A stretch of DNA of 64,000 bases from Lentimonas sp. CC4. Its GTDB lineage: Bacteria; Verrucomicrobiota; Verrucomicrobiia; Opitutales; Coraliomargaritaceae. The position numbers and the translations under genes were made by a program. Shown here piece by piece: positions 16,989 through 25,915 of this stretch. The stretch spans positions 124,001 through 188,000 of the forward strand of contig NZ_CACVBO010000001.1 in the NCBI RefSeq assembly GCF_902728235.1, in the 5' to 3' direction. Positions within the stretch are counted from its first letter, which is position 1; each line of letters starts with the position of its first letter. The notes under the pieces were generated by a model that saw nothing but the letters and a program-made list of their open reading frames with translations, was not told where the DNA came from and searched no databases.

Positions 16989-18379
16989 TGAAATACCTAA
17001 GACGCATCACACTCATCGCTCTGCTATGCCCGCTACTCACAGCGCATGCAGTATCCATCGAGCAAGTCGCTCAAGCGCGTGAGGCCAAATTGGAAGCATC
17101 CCTCCAAGACCTCAGACAGCTACGCGAAACCATCCACAACGAACGCCTACCACTCGCTCAAAAGCTTCAGTCGCTCGACGCACAAGTCAGTGAACTCGAA
17201 AGCGAAGTCGCCAAAGTTCAAGGCCTCAAAGACAATCAAGACTTAGAGCTCAGCTCGCTACGCGAGAAAGTGCAGCATCGGCAGCGATCGATCGATTACA
17301 TCACTCGCACCTTAATCCCCAGCCACATCGCAGACATCGACGCGAGCCTGAGCATGGGGCAACGCCAACACTTCGGCGAACAGATCCGCAGCTACAACCT
17401 AGAGATCGAAAACATCAATACCACTGAGCTCGAAAAGCTACAGCAAAGCCTCGCCTTGATCAAAGCCTCACTCCCTGAGCTCAACGAGGCACTCGGCGGC
17501 CATGCCTATGCGGGTAAAGCACTTACCCCCAGCAGCACCTTCGAGACTGGCACCTTTTTGGAGGTAGGCCCGCTGCTCTATTTTGCCTCCGATCAAACAC
17601 CGACCGCTGGTTTGGTCAGTTCTAGCAATCACAACAACGCCGAAGTGCTGCCACTCGACAAACGTCAGTCCAGCGACATACAGGCAGTCGCCAATAACAA
17701 GGTCGGCACCTTAGCCATGGACTACACACATGGTGCAGCCCTCGCGATCGAGGCAACGAAAGACAGCATACAAGAGCACCTAGTCAAAGGTGGCATCTGG
17801 GTTTACCCGATCCTCGCCTTCGCCTTCATCGCTACGATTGTTTCGATTTACAAAGGCATCCAGATCATGACCATCCGCCATCCGCAGCCCTTGGTCATCC
17901 ATGATATCATCGCGAAGCTACGCGCCAATAAACAAGACGAAGCCCTGGCGATCGCCGAAGCGCAGCCACAGCCGGCACGCCAAATCCTATCGGCCGCAAT
18001 CGAGCATTCCAATGAATCCGTAGAGATGGTCGAAGAGGTGATGTATGAGGCAATGCTCACGATTCATCCAAAACTCGAGCGCTTCCTCAACCTCATCGCT
18101 GTCACTGCCGCGGCTGCGCCCTTGCTCGGACTCCTCGGCACGGTGACTGGTATCATTAAAACCTTCCGCCTCATGACAGTATTTGGTGCGGGTGATCCTG
18201 CTCCGTTGATTTCAGGCATTTCTGAGGCACTCATCACCACAGAGCTAGGCTTAATCTTGGCAATTCCCGCACTCGTCATGCACGCCCTACTCTCGCGCAA
18301 AGTCACAGGCACCATGGCGCACCTAGAGAAAATGTCCGTGACCTTCGTCAACGGTCTCTCGCGTCAGAAAATTAAATAG
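16988..18379 (+). CDS. TtpC-like MotA/TolQ/ExbB proton-channel protein with long periplasmic N-terminus
   Basis: A 463-aa protein. It has a signal peptide (about 1-21), an extended helical periplasmic region (about 25-165), a linker, a TM (about 270-290, VYPILAFAFIATIVSIYKG) and a C-terminal MotA/TolQ/ExbB domain with the hallmark ITAAAPLLGLLGTVTGIIKTF-like block (LIAVTAAAAPLLGLLGTVTG) and GISEALITTELGL. This architecture is that of TtpC, the extra component needed by the Vibrio TonB2 system. It probably forms part of the proton-driven motor with ExbB and ExbD. Translationally coupled to the DUF3450 gene (1-bp overlap). Confidence 0.88.
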   Translation: MKYLRRITLIALLCPLLTAHAVSIEQVAQAREAKLEASLQDLRQLRETIHNERLPLAQKLQSLDAQVSELESEVAKVQGLKDNQDLELSSLREKVQHRQRSIDYITRTLIPSHIADIDASLSMGQRQHFGEQIRSYNLEIENINTTELEKLQQSLALIKASLPELNEALGGHAYAGKALTPSSTFETGTFLEVGPLLYFASDQTPTAGLVSSSNHNNAEVLPLDKRQSSDIQAVANNKVGTLAMDYTHGAALAIEATKDSIQEHLVKGGIWVYPILAFAFIATIVSIYKGIQIMTIRHPQPLVIHDIIAKLRANKQDEALAIAEAQPQPARQILSAAIEHSNESVEMVEEVMYEAMLTIHPKLERFLNLIAVTAAAAPLLGLLGTVTGIIKTFRLMTVFGAGDPAPLISGISEALITTELGLILAIPALVMHALLSRKVTGTMAHLEKMSVTFVNGLSRQKIK

Positions 18380-18391
18380 CCACACAGCACA

Positions 18392-19024
18392 ATGAATTCC
18401 TCAGGCGATACCGGGCTAGAATCAGCCATACAGATATGGGTCAGCGGCGGCTGGCTCATGCTGCCGCTTTTACTAGTCACGCTGTTCATCTATGGCTCCG
18501 CACTGAACTTGTTTTTCAATGTGCACTTTCACTACTTACTTCGCGGCAAAGTGCATGCCATGGATGGCAACGCAATCGCCCGATCGAAGAATCCTGACGT
18601 CGTCCTCGCTCGAAAACTCATCCGCTACGAATCACTGACTGCTGAAGATGTGCAGCGACACTTCACCGCCGTGCGTGCGGAGTATCTGCCCTTCATTGAT
18701 CGACGCATTAAATTCCTCGGACTCGTCATCGCCACCGGCCCGCTCATTGGCCTGCTCGGAACAGTTTCTGGGATGCTCTCGACCTTTGATGGAATGATCG
18801 TCGCCGACGGCAACCGCTTTGACGGCATCGTCAATGGGATCTCCGAAGCACTGATTACCACACAGACAGGCCTCATCATCTCGATTCCAGCCATCGTCAT
18901 TCTGTCTCTCATCATACACCGCCGCCGCACACTCGAACTGGCGATCACACGCCTAGAGCGCTTCAACACACGCTTGGCGCTACGCTCGGACTGCCCGATT
19001 CCGAAACAACACCCAGCTCTTTAA
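18392..19024 (+). CDS. exbB: ExbB/TolQ-type biopolymer transport protein
   Basis: A 210-aa three-TM inner-membrane protein: TM1 in LMLPLLLVTLFIYG, then a cytoplasmic loop, then TM2 in KFLGLVIATGPLIGLLGTVSGMLSTF and TM3 in GISEALITTQTGLIISIPAIV, with the conserved Glu-Ala-Leu-x-Thr-Thr segment. It would form the pentameric stator around ExbD. It lies 12 bp after the TtpC-like gene and 6 bp before exbD. Confidence 0.92.
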   Translation: MNSSGDTGLESAIQIWVSGGWLMLPLLLVTLFIYGSALNLFFNVHFHYLLRGKVHAMDGNAIARSKNPDVVLARKLIRYESLTAEDVQRHFTAVRAEYLPFIDRRIKFLGLVIATGPLIGLLGTVSGMLSTFDGMIVADGNRFDGIVNGISEALITTQTGLIISIPAIVILSLIIHRRRTLELAITRLERFNTRLALRSDCPIPKQHPAL

Positions 19025-19030
19025 ATTGCT

Positions 19031-19438
19031 ATGAAACGCCGACGCCTCATTTACGCAACTGAATCGAATCAGCAAGAGATCAATGTCTCTCCATTGATCG
19101 ATATCGTATTCATCCTCCTTATTTTCTTTATCGTCACCACCGTCTTCGTTGAAGAAACCGGCGTCGAGGTCAGACGCCCCAAAGCTGCGTCCTCGCAAAT
19201 GCTTGAGAAAAACTCGATCCTCATCGCCATCACCGCAGAAGGCAACGTCGTCTATGGCGGCAACGAAATCGGCGTCGCTGGCGTGCGAGGCACGGTGCAG
19301 CGTTTAATCAAAGGCAAGATGATGCCCGTCATTCTCCAAGTGGACGAAACAGTCTCCATGGAGCTCTACACTGAAGTGCATGACGAGGCACTCAAAGCAG
19401 GTGCCGAGCGTATCAACCTCGCCACTACAGACGGATAA
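19031..19438 (+). CDS. exbD: ExbD/TolR-type biopolymer transport protein
   Basis: A 135-aa protein. A short cytoplasmic N-terminus (MKRRRLIYATESNQQEINVS) is followed by a single TM, PLIDIVFILLIFFIVTT, with the proton-carrying aspartate in LIDIVFILL. A periplasmic TolR/ExbD domain completes it. It pairs with ExbB to harvest the proton motive force for TonB. It sits 5 bp before tonB. Confidence 0.93.
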   Translation: MKRRRLIYATESNQQEINVSPLIDIVFILLIFFIVTTVFVEETGVEVRRPKAASSQMLEKNSILIAITAEGNVVYGGNEIGVAGVRGTVQRLIKGKMMPVILQVDETVSMELYTEVHDEALKAGAERINLATTDG

Positions 19439-19443
19439 CTCTG

Positions 19444-20112
19444 ATGCAAACGTCACACGATTTTCCGAAGCAGCAATTTAAGTGGGCACGCCCGCTGAGC
19501 TTCGCTGGCGCCTGTATTCTCACTGCTGGCCTGTTTTGGATCATTCCGTTGACACAGTTGCTAGATACCCCGACACAGCCCGACGTAATCGTCAGAGAAA
19601 TGACGATAGGCAAGCCCCCACGCTCTGAAACACCTCCACCGCCGGAGCCCACTCCGCCAAAGGAACAGCCACAACCCAATCCAGAGATCGCTCCCAAGGC
19701 TGCGCCCATCGAGATACAACCACTCGACATCGATATCAGCCCAGGCAATGGAGATGCCCTCGCAATGGGCGCTCCGATCAACAGTGCGCTCTCAACCAAC
19801 GAGTTATTTGAAGATATCGAGCAACTGTTTAGCTTCGAGGATTTGGCTGAAGCACCACGACTCATCAATACGCCGAGCTTCCGATTCCCGACCTCACTCA
19901 CACGTAGAGGTGTGAAGCGCGGGAAAGTCATCGTCGAGATCGACATTTTGCCCAATGGATCCGCAAAACTACTGCGCATCATCACCGCTTCCCACCCAGA
20001 GCTAGAGGCCACCGCGAGACAAATTGTCAGAAGCGCACGCTTCACTCCACCAAAGGTAAATGGCCAGCCACAAACCGTCCGTGGCCGCTTCCCGATTGTT
20101 TTAGATAACTAA
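19444..20112 (+). CDS. tonB: TonB energy-transducing protein
   Basis: A 222-aa TonB. An N-terminal TM anchor (about 17-38, LSFAGACILTAGLFWIIPL) is followed by a proline-rich spacer (PPRSETPPPPEPTPPKEQ) and a C-terminal TonB domain (about 135-222, PSFRFPTSLTRRGVKRGKVIVEIDILPNGSAKLLRI...ARQIVRSARFTPPKVNGQPQ). The spacer is short, as in TonB2-type proteins that work with TtpC. It would contact the TonB boxes of the two receptors in this island. Confidence 0.92.
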   Translation: MQTSHDFPKQQFKWARPLSFAGACILTAGLFWIIPLTQLLDTPTQPDVIVREMTIGKPPRSETPPPPEPTPPKEQPQPNPEIAPKAAPIEIQPLDIDISPGNGDALAMGAPINSALSTNELFEDIEQLFSFEDLAEAPRLINTPSFRFPTSLTRRGVKRGKVIVEIDILPNGSAKLLRIITASHPELEATARQIVRSARFTPPKVNGQPQTVRGRFPIVLDN

Positions 20113-20136
20113 ATTAGAATATCAGCACTTCCAGAA

Positions 20137-21498
20137 ATGAACACCTTGTTACAATATATACGCCCCATCCTCATATGCTTCGGCCTTTGCACGCAGCTGG
20201 CATTTGCACAGAGCGCCCCATTCGTGCTGAGTGACACAGGTCCGAACAGCCCGAGTTACAAAGATCGCTTCATGGCGAACTACGGTGTGCACTCTGAAAT
20301 CGAACCACCGATGGCAGCCACCGATCGGCCGCTCTATGAGAAAGTGTTCCCTCTCATCAAAACGAACCCACGCGCAGCCATTGCGGAACTAAACCGGTCG
20401 ATGAGCTCAAACGCGAACCCCGCGTTTTTCTTTTTGCTCGGCAGCTTACAGTATCAAACAGGACAACTCTCACAGTCCGAACAGTCACTCAGCAAAGCGA
20501 TCGATAAATTTCCCGATTTCAGACGCGCCCACCGAACCTTAGGCCTACTGTATGCGCAACAGAGCAGACATGACGCTGCACTGCGCACGTGGCTCAAGGT
20601 AATCTCACTCGGCGGCGGCGATGCGCAAAGCTATGGCTTACTCGGCTACACTTACCTTTCTCAGGAAAAATATCACAGTGCGCTGAAAGCCTATGAAATG
20701 GCACGCATGTTTCAGCCTGATAGTATCGACTTTCAAAGAGGCGAAGCACAGTGCCTACTCAAAACAGGACAGGCAGACAGAGCCAGCACACTCGTCGAAG
20801 AACTGATCAAAGCACACCCTACCTCCTCGGACTATTGGCGCTTACAGGCAAACTGCTTATTACAACTCGGCAACCACGACGATGCCATCTTACACCTAGA
20901 AATTGCCAACGACCTCGGCGCCGCCAATGCACAAAGCCACTTCTTACTCGGCGATTTATACCTACGCACCGAAAACAGTCGCCTCGCACAACAGCACTAC
21001 CTCGCAGCGCTAGAGACCCCCAATCAGCCCAGCCTCACATCCGCATTACGGCCGCTCGAATATCTGATTGCACGAGGATTAATCGAAGAAGCAGACGCCT
21101 ACCTACAACTCCTAGAAAGCACGATCACAATCAACTCAGACAAGGAGCGCGAACAAATCGCCTTATCGAAAGCGGACATTCGCATGCAGCAAGGCCAGGC
21201 AGATCAAGCACTCGACCTGCTTAAGCAGATCGTCGAGCGCAATCCGATCAACGGCGAAGCCCTGCTACTGATCGCGGAGATCGCACACACACGCGAAGAT
21301 TACATCGAGGCAGAGTTTCAGCTACAACGCGCACGCGCCCTACCTGACACACAAGTCGACGCACTCATCCAGCTCGGCCGCCTCGAAGTCGACCGCAACG
21401 ATTTCAAGGCCGCACTGGACTATCTCTACAGTGCTCAGTCCCTGAAGCCCAGCGTTCGGATCAGCCGTTACATTGATGCGATTAAGGCCGCGATGTAA
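20137..21498 (+). CDS. TPR-repeat periplasmic protein of the Ton cluster
   Basis: A 453-aa protein with a signal peptide (about 1-24, ending LAFAQS) and multiple tetratricopeptide repeats from about residue 70 to the end (for example NPAFFFLLGSLQYQTGQLSQSEQSL, AHRTLGLLYAQQSRHDAALRTW). A TPR protein is also the last gene of DUF3450-TtpC-ExbB-ExbD-TonB2 clusters in Vibrio-like bacteria, so it is probably an accessory or scaffold protein of this Ton system. Its 3' end overlaps the start of the AraC gene by about 20 bp. Confidence 0.85.
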   Translation: MNTLLQYIRPILICFGLCTQLAFAQSAPFVLSDTGPNSPSYKDRFMANYGVHSEIEPPMAATDRPLYEKVFPLIKTNPRAAIAELNRSMSSNANPAFFFLLGSLQYQTGQLSQSEQSLSKAIDKFPDFRRAHRTLGLLYAQQSRHDAALRTWLKVISLGGGDAQSYGLLGYTYLSQEKYHSALKAYEMARMFQPDSIDFQRGEAQCLLKTGQADRASTLVEELIKAHPTSSDYWRLQANCLLQLGNHDDAILHLEIANDLGAANAQSHFLLGDLYLRTENSRLAQQHYLAALETPNQPSLTSALRPLEYLIARGLIEEADAYLQLLESTITINSDKEREQIALSKADIRMQQGQADQALDLLKQIVERNPINGEALLLIAEIAHTREDYIEAEFQLQRARALPDTQVDALIQLGRLEVDRNDFKAALDYLYSAQSLKPSVRISRYIDAIKAAM

Positions 21499-22510
21499 GA
21501 ATCCACTCTACCACCACACCTTGAAACTCACCTCAACAGGTATCGCATTCTTAGATACACAAGACGCCGACAGCCTTGCCTGTCCGTTCCATCCTTCGGA
21601 ATCTCTGAGCTACAATCAGCATGGAATACAGTGCAACGCTGAGCGTATCCCGATCAAAGTGGGCATGGATTACATCCGCCTAGAACTGACAGTCGACAGT
21701 CTAAACACCCCGCAGTTCAAATTTGAAAACCGCCCCCTACTCATCGGCTTCGTATCAAAGGGGTGGGCGAAAATACAGCTCCACAACCAAGATATCATCA
21801 AGCTAGAGCCTGGTCAGTGCTTCCTCTACTCAAGCGAGCAACTGCAAATAGATCGCACCTCTCCAAGTGATGTTTGTATCGAACTCATCCGCTGTAACCG
21901 TCAGTTCATACAAGCACTGCTCGATTTTGACATGCTGCCCAACCAGCACGCCAAACAGCAACTCAACGCGATCCACAAAGATGGAAACCAACTCCACAAC
22001 GCCGCGATGCAAACCGAAGCCCTGCAGTGCAGCAGCCAGTTAACCCAAAGCGGGCACGCGCAATTACGCAACCGACTCGGCCTAGAAGCCAACGCCCTCG
22101 CATGGATCTCAGCTGTCTTTGACCAACAAGGTGTTGCCAGTTCAACGCAAACACCTGGGATCAGCTTGGCAGACCGTGAAGCCATTCAGAAAATTACCGC
22201 ACTCATCGACAACGATCCCTGCTACGAATATTCCTTTGAAGAGCTGTGCACATTCGGCGGCGTCAATGAGCATAAGCTCAAAACCACCTTCAAATTGATT
22301 CACAACAAAACAGTATTTAATTATCTACGAGAGAAACGAATGATCCTCGCTGCTGAATTGTTACAAAAAGACCGTGATAGTGTGATCGAAATCGCCAACC
22401 ACGTAGGCTACACCAACGCCAGTCACTTTGCCCGCGCTTTCAAAAACCAGCACGGGTTACTGCCCAAAGCCTACCAATGCTTGCACAGAAAAACATTGGG
22501 GGGCGCGTAA
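21476..22510 (+). CDS. AraC-family regulator, PchR-like
   Basis: About 344 aa. The C-terminal 100 residues form the double helix-turn-helix of AraC proteins: LCTFGGVNEHKLKTTFKLIHNKTVFNYLREKRM, then VIEIANHVGYTNASHFARAFKNQHG and LLPKAYQ. The HKLKTTFK...VFNYLRE wording is that of PchR-type regulators that sense ferric siderophores. The N-terminal part (about 60-170) is likely a ligand-binding beta domain (RPLLIGFVSKGWAKIQLHNQDIIKLEPGQC). The start is uncertain: ATG 21476 overlaps the TPR gene, and a later Met is possible. It probably activates the upstream receptor cluster. Confidence 0.88.
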   Translation: MRLRPRCKNPLYHHTLKLTSTGIAFLDTQDADSLACPFHPSESLSYNQHGIQCNAERIPIKVGMDYIRLELTVDSLNTPQFKFENRPLLIGFVSKGWAKIQLHNQDIIKLEPGQCFLYSSEQLQIDRTSPSDVCIELIRCNRQFIQALLDFDMLPNQHAKQQLNAIHKDGNQLHNAAMQTEALQCSSQLTQSGHAQLRNRLGLEANALAWISAVFDQQGVASSTQTPGISLADREAIQKITALIDNDPCYEYSFEELCTFGGVNEHKLKTTFKLIHNKTVFNYLREKRMILAAELLQKDRDSVIEIANHVGYTNASHFARAFKNQHGLLPKAYQCLHRKTLGGA

Positions 22511-22514
22511 ACAA

Positions 22515-22640
22515 GTAGGGGTCGTGCTCCCTCTTACTCCTAATCTTAATCATAATCATAATCGAAGCGTTGCCATAGTAGACATCGAAGATACACGTGA
22601 GAGATTAAGATTATGAATAAGATTACGATTATGACACCAT
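22515..22640. repeat. repeat remnant plus AT-rich inverted repeat
   Basis: GTAGGGGTCGTGCTCCCTC at 22515 matches the left end of the TIR element found at 25763 and 53405. It is followed by TAATCTTAATCATAATCATA, mirrored about 60 bp later by AGATTAAGATTATGAATAAG. The region lies between convergent genes (araC and the leftward gene at 22661) and may also serve as a transcription end. Confidence 0.55.
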
Positions 22641-22660
22641 GCATCCTATGCAGAAAGCGT

Positions 22661-23530
22661 CTACAATCCGATCACCCGCTGGAATACGTCATCCACTCCA
22701 GCACCTAGCTTCGCTCGCACACGAAACAGCACCCGATCCGCCTGATCGACAAGCAACAAAGTCATACGGCCTTCTTCAAACATGGCATGAACTGTAGCGA
22801 TCGCAGGCAGGTAGAGACTAAAACTTGCCCGCTTACCCATACACTCGAGCACCCCATTTGACTCACGTAGTCCATCAATCACGTAGCTCTGACGCAGATT
22901 CACTTCCGCGGCACAGATCGTAAATTCTAATGGTATACTTTGCGTCGCAAGTTCATCTAGTAATGCCGCAAACGCTTGTCCGCAAAGTTCGAGATCAATG
23001 CCGCCATGCGCACGCACATGCCCGCGTAAGAAACCCCGAGCAGGCGCCATCAGACTCATCGGCATAGACATCTTGGAGGTAATCCCATCCACCAATGTCG
23101 CCCATTCGATCAAGGACGTCTCGCTCGAAGGTGTCATCTGCATAAACGTGGAGCCGAATTGATTCTTAAAATTCAAGTTGCCCTGCGATCCACAGCACTG
23201 GCAGGTCGTAATACGCGCATGCGCATTTGCCCACCCATCATAATCCGAGGCAACGATCAATCCGTTGTATCTGAGTGCATTGGATAGTGAGCGATCATAA
23301 TCTTTGCGCTTTAGGAACATCGACATACGTGCATGCGCATGATCGACCTGCACAAAGAAACCCGACAACCAGCGCATACGCTCCAAGACGCGCCTCCACT
23401 CCTGATCTAAAGGAATATGCCCGTCACGAGTCGTTTGAAATGAATGGACATGGCGGCTCGCTAAAGGAGGCACCACACCTTTCATTCTCATATCTAGGCT
23501 ATTCATACTGTGACTTAGTTCGTCTCTCAT
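22661..23530 (-). CDS. unrecognised cytosolic protein in iron island (possibly HemS/ChuX-like)
   Basis: A 289-aa soluble protein with no signal peptide or TM. I do not recognise it firmly. It shows two similar-sized halves: one with ITTCQCCGSQGNLNFKNQFGSTFMQ and one with CMGKRASFSLYLPAIATVHAMFEEGRMTLLLVDQADRVLFRV. The second is reminiscent of the repeated unit of haem-utilisation HemS/ChuX proteins (W-V-R-K...LELFD..G), but key motifs are absent. The CxCC motif could bind metal or a cofactor. It lies 143 bp downstream of the second TonB receptor and on the same strand, but a terminator separates them. The start may be at the 9th or 14th residue instead. Confidence 0.5.
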   Translation of the reverse strand: MRDELSHSMNSLDMRMKGVVPPLASRHVHSFQTTRDGHIPLDQEWRRVLERMRWLSGFFVQVDHAHARMSMFLKRKDYDRSLSNALRYNGLIVASDYDGWANAHARITTCQCCGSQGNLNFKNQFGSTFMQMTPSSETSLIEWATLVDGITSKMSMPMSLMAPARGFLRGHVRAHGGIDLELCGQAFAALLDELATQSIPLEFTICAAEVNLRQSYVIDGLRESNGVLECMGKRASFSLYLPAIATVHAMFEEGRMTLLLVDQADRVLFRVRAKLGAGVDDVFQRVIGL

Positions 23531-23613
23531 ATCAGATTGATCGGTTGATTGTTCTATTTAAGGAGCCACTACTCTAACAAATATATCAATATGATTTCCA
23601 CTCCATCACGGAG

Positions 23614-23651
23614 CAAAAAAAGCCGGATGTGAACACGTCACACCCGGCTTC
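23614..23651 (-). terminator. rho-independent terminator of the second TonB receptor gene
   Basis: Read leftward, GAAGCCGGGTGTGA pairs with TCACATCCGGCTT (one bulge), followed by a run of seven T. It lies 23 bp after the receptor stop. Confidence 0.85.
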
Positions 23652-23673
23652 AAACAACAATGAATACTATAAC

Positions 23674-25629
23674 TTAGAATTGGTAGCTTGCGCTCAAACG
23701 AAGCACACGACCGGGGCTATTGAGACCATATGCAGTATAAATCGTGTGATCTTGATACTCCTTATCGAACACATTGTCGACGTTCAGCGCCAAGGTCAGA
23801 TCCTTAAAAGCAGATGGCTTAATGCTAAAATTAAAGTTGTGCAGCACATAGGAGTCTTTCCCTGCGACCGCGGGGAAGCGCCCAAGCGCCTCTTCATCGA
23901 CACTTTCTCGATACTCGACGAACCAACCAGTGCGCCAGAAAAAGCTGCCATCTGGACGACTAGCCACATAGCCGAAATCACCAATCCAACGACGACCTGC
24001 AACGACCATGCCTAAGTCATCGTCGTAGTCGTTATCACCACCATCTGGCTCAGCATACGCGACACCGAGCGAACCATAGTAGCCGTTCTTGCGTGCGCCG
24101 ATCTTCACTTCATAGCCTTCATTCTCAACATCACCAAATGATCCGTAACCTGTCGGATAGAGGTAGTTATTGATCTCTTGCTCAAAGTAAGAGCCCTCCG
24201 CGTAGATGAAGCCGTTATCGTAGTTAAAGCCAATCTTCCAGGTTTCTGCTTCTTCACCATCAGTGCCTGCAGGGTATGGGTTCACCCCTGCGAAGATCGC
24301 TTCACGAGTGCTCACGCCACGATACGCCTCAGCATACCCCGCAGTCAGAGTCAGGTGCTCGATTGGGAATATAGATACATTCACATTTGGGCTCACTTCA
24401 TCCGAATCAAAGTCGTCTCCATACAAATCTTCGTATTCATAATCATCATAACGAGCGCCGAATGAGACTTCAGCATACTCCGTCACTGGCACCGTTGCTT
24501 GTGTGTATAAACCAAAAACTTCTGTATCTTCGGTGCCAGAGACTCCGTATGGATCGCCATACACCTTCGCCTCGTCTTCACGATAATCGACACCATACGT
24601 GATCGCTACGATTTCGAAATCGCTGGTATTGCGAATATCCAAACCGTAGGTCTCGACCTCTGTGCCAGCATTGGTTTCTGTGCGCTCAAACTCTTGCTTC
24701 GTATAGTAGAAGGTATTTTCGAGATCGAGCCATTCTATGTCTTCCGGTGCGACATCATAACTAAGTGTCGCAGTATTACGCTCCGTATTCACCTCTTGTA
24801 AGGGGCCCAATGGGCGCCCTGTGCCACCAAGCACATCGTTATTAATATTTACACGATCATACGAATCGAATTCTTCAGCCATATACTCGTAGCTGAGTTC
24901 GACTGTCTGTGACTCATCTAAACGCCCCGTCACTTTAGCCAGTGCACTAGTGCGCTCATAGTCGGAGTTCTCAATCGTATCACCATCGCCATCTTCAAAA
25001 TCATCGCGATCCATATAGGAACCACTCACCAGCGCTCCCCACCCTTCGGCAAACTCACCGTAAGCAGACTGTGATAATTTATAACCATCACCGTTATAAT
25101 AACCAGTGGCCTTGGACAAAGCACCAAATGTCTCTCCCTCATTGAGAAGATCGTATGCATTGACTGTTTCAAATCGGATCGCACCAGCAAGGGCACCCGC
25201 ACCATCAAGGGCAGAGCCAGCACCAGAGACGACTTCGACACTCTTAAGCAACTCAGGCTCAATCATGACTGCAGACGCATGATGATACAAATTGGTCGCT
25301 TGTGTGGCACCATCAATGGAGACATTGGCCAAGTTCGATTCCAAATTGTTAATAAAGATTTGCTGTGCTTGTGCTTTGCCGCCGTTCACGTCGACCGACA
25401 AGCTCTGATCAAACAGAGCAGCCAAATCCTCTGGTTGCTTCGTTTCAATAAAGTCACGAGAGACCGAATTCGAGAGTGTATACTCGATTGTTTCAGCTTC
25501 ATTTCCTTTCAAGGTTACCTCGTCAAGCTCAACGTCTTTCTGCGCGGGCTCTTGCGCAAGCAAAGAGCTAGACAGCAAGGTCGCCGCAGAGCATGCGCTC
25601 GCGAGATATTGGATCGTTTTGTTTTTCAT
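23674..25629 (-). CDS. TonB-dependent receptor (haem/haemoprotein or siderophore type)
   Basis: A 651-aa outer-membrane receptor. It has a signal peptide (about 1-25, ending LLAQE), a plug domain with QQIFINNLESNLANVSIDGATQ and VEVVSGAGSALDGAGALAGAIRFET, then a barrel ending GRVLRLSASYQF with the C-terminal aromatic. The plug wording is closest to the TonB-haemin/haemoglobin and colicin I-type receptors, but the FRAP-NPNL motif usual in haem receptors is degenerate (AEAYRGVSTREAI), so the ligand stays open. The gene downstream may encode a cytosolic partner; the PepSY gene upstream is on the same strand. No operator of the 12783 type is seen in its 5' gap. Confidence 0.88.
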   Translation of the reverse strand: MKNKTIQYLASACSAATLLSSSLLAQEPAQKDVELDEVTLKGNEAETIEYTLSNSVSRDFIETKQPEDLAALFDQSLSVDVNGGKAQAQQIFINNLESNLANVSIDGATQATNLYHHASAVMIEPELLKSVEVVSGAGSALDGAGALAGAIRFETVNAYDLLNEGETFGALSKATGYYNGDGYKLSQSAYGEFAEGWGALVSGSYMDRDDFEDGDGDTIENSDYERTSALAKVTGRLDESQTVELSYEYMAEEFDSYDRVNINNDVLGGTGRPLGPLQEVNTERNTATLSYDVAPEDIEWLDLENTFYYTKQEFERTETNAGTEVETYGLDIRNTSDFEIVAITYGVDYREDEAKVYGDPYGVSGTEDTEVFGLYTQATVPVTEYAEVSFGARYDDYEYEDLYGDDFDSDEVSPNVNVSIFPIEHLTLTAGYAEAYRGVSTREAIFAGVNPYPAGTDGEEAETWKIGFNYDNGFIYAEGSYFEQEINNYLYPTGYGSFGDVENEGYEVKIGARKNGYYGSLGVAYAEPDGGDNDYDDDLGMVVAGRRWIGDFGYVASRPDGSFFWRTGWFVEYRESVDEEALGRFPAVAGKDSYVLHNFNFSIKPSAFKDLTLALNVDNVFDKEYQDHTIYTAYGLNSPGRVLRLSASYQF

Positions 25630-25762
25630 CTGTTTGTTGGTTGGTTGTGTTGTATAAAGTTACACAGCGGATTCGCCTCGTGTAAGCGCACCAAAATAAC
25701 AAATCAGCGAATGAAATAACTACCCCATGGGGGAGGAAGAATAGCCCAATACAGAAATCTTC

Positions 25763-25882
25763 GTAGGGGTCGTGCTCGCGCGAACCGCGAAGGCAAGAGA
25801 CGTTGAAAAACTCCGTGAGCTTAAGGTCTTTCGAGGTCTTCACCAATTCGACAAGCTCATGGTCTGGGACAAGCAAAGCCCC
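25763..25882. repeat. TIR-bounded dispersed element, copy 1
   Basis: About 120 bp starting GTAGGGGTCGTGCTCGCG and ending CAAGCAAAGCCCC. The ends are inverted relative to each other (GTAGGGG...TGCTCG / CGAGCAAAGCCCC), as in a miniature inverted-repeat element. Other copies are at 43289-43412 (opposite orientation), 53405-53518 and 55352-55412 (right end); a left-end remnant is at 22515. It fills most of the 286-bp gap between the PepSY and receptor genes. Confidence 0.75.
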
Positions 25883-25915
25883 GGCCTCAGACAGAGATGA
25901 TGCCCGCGAGTATAC

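Noticed and set aside
22541-22640. AT-rich TAATCATAATCATAATC resembling the classic GATAAT-type Fur box
   Set aside because: It lies between convergent genes, is part of an inverted repeat and is not upstream of any start; a dispersed repeat is a simpler reading.
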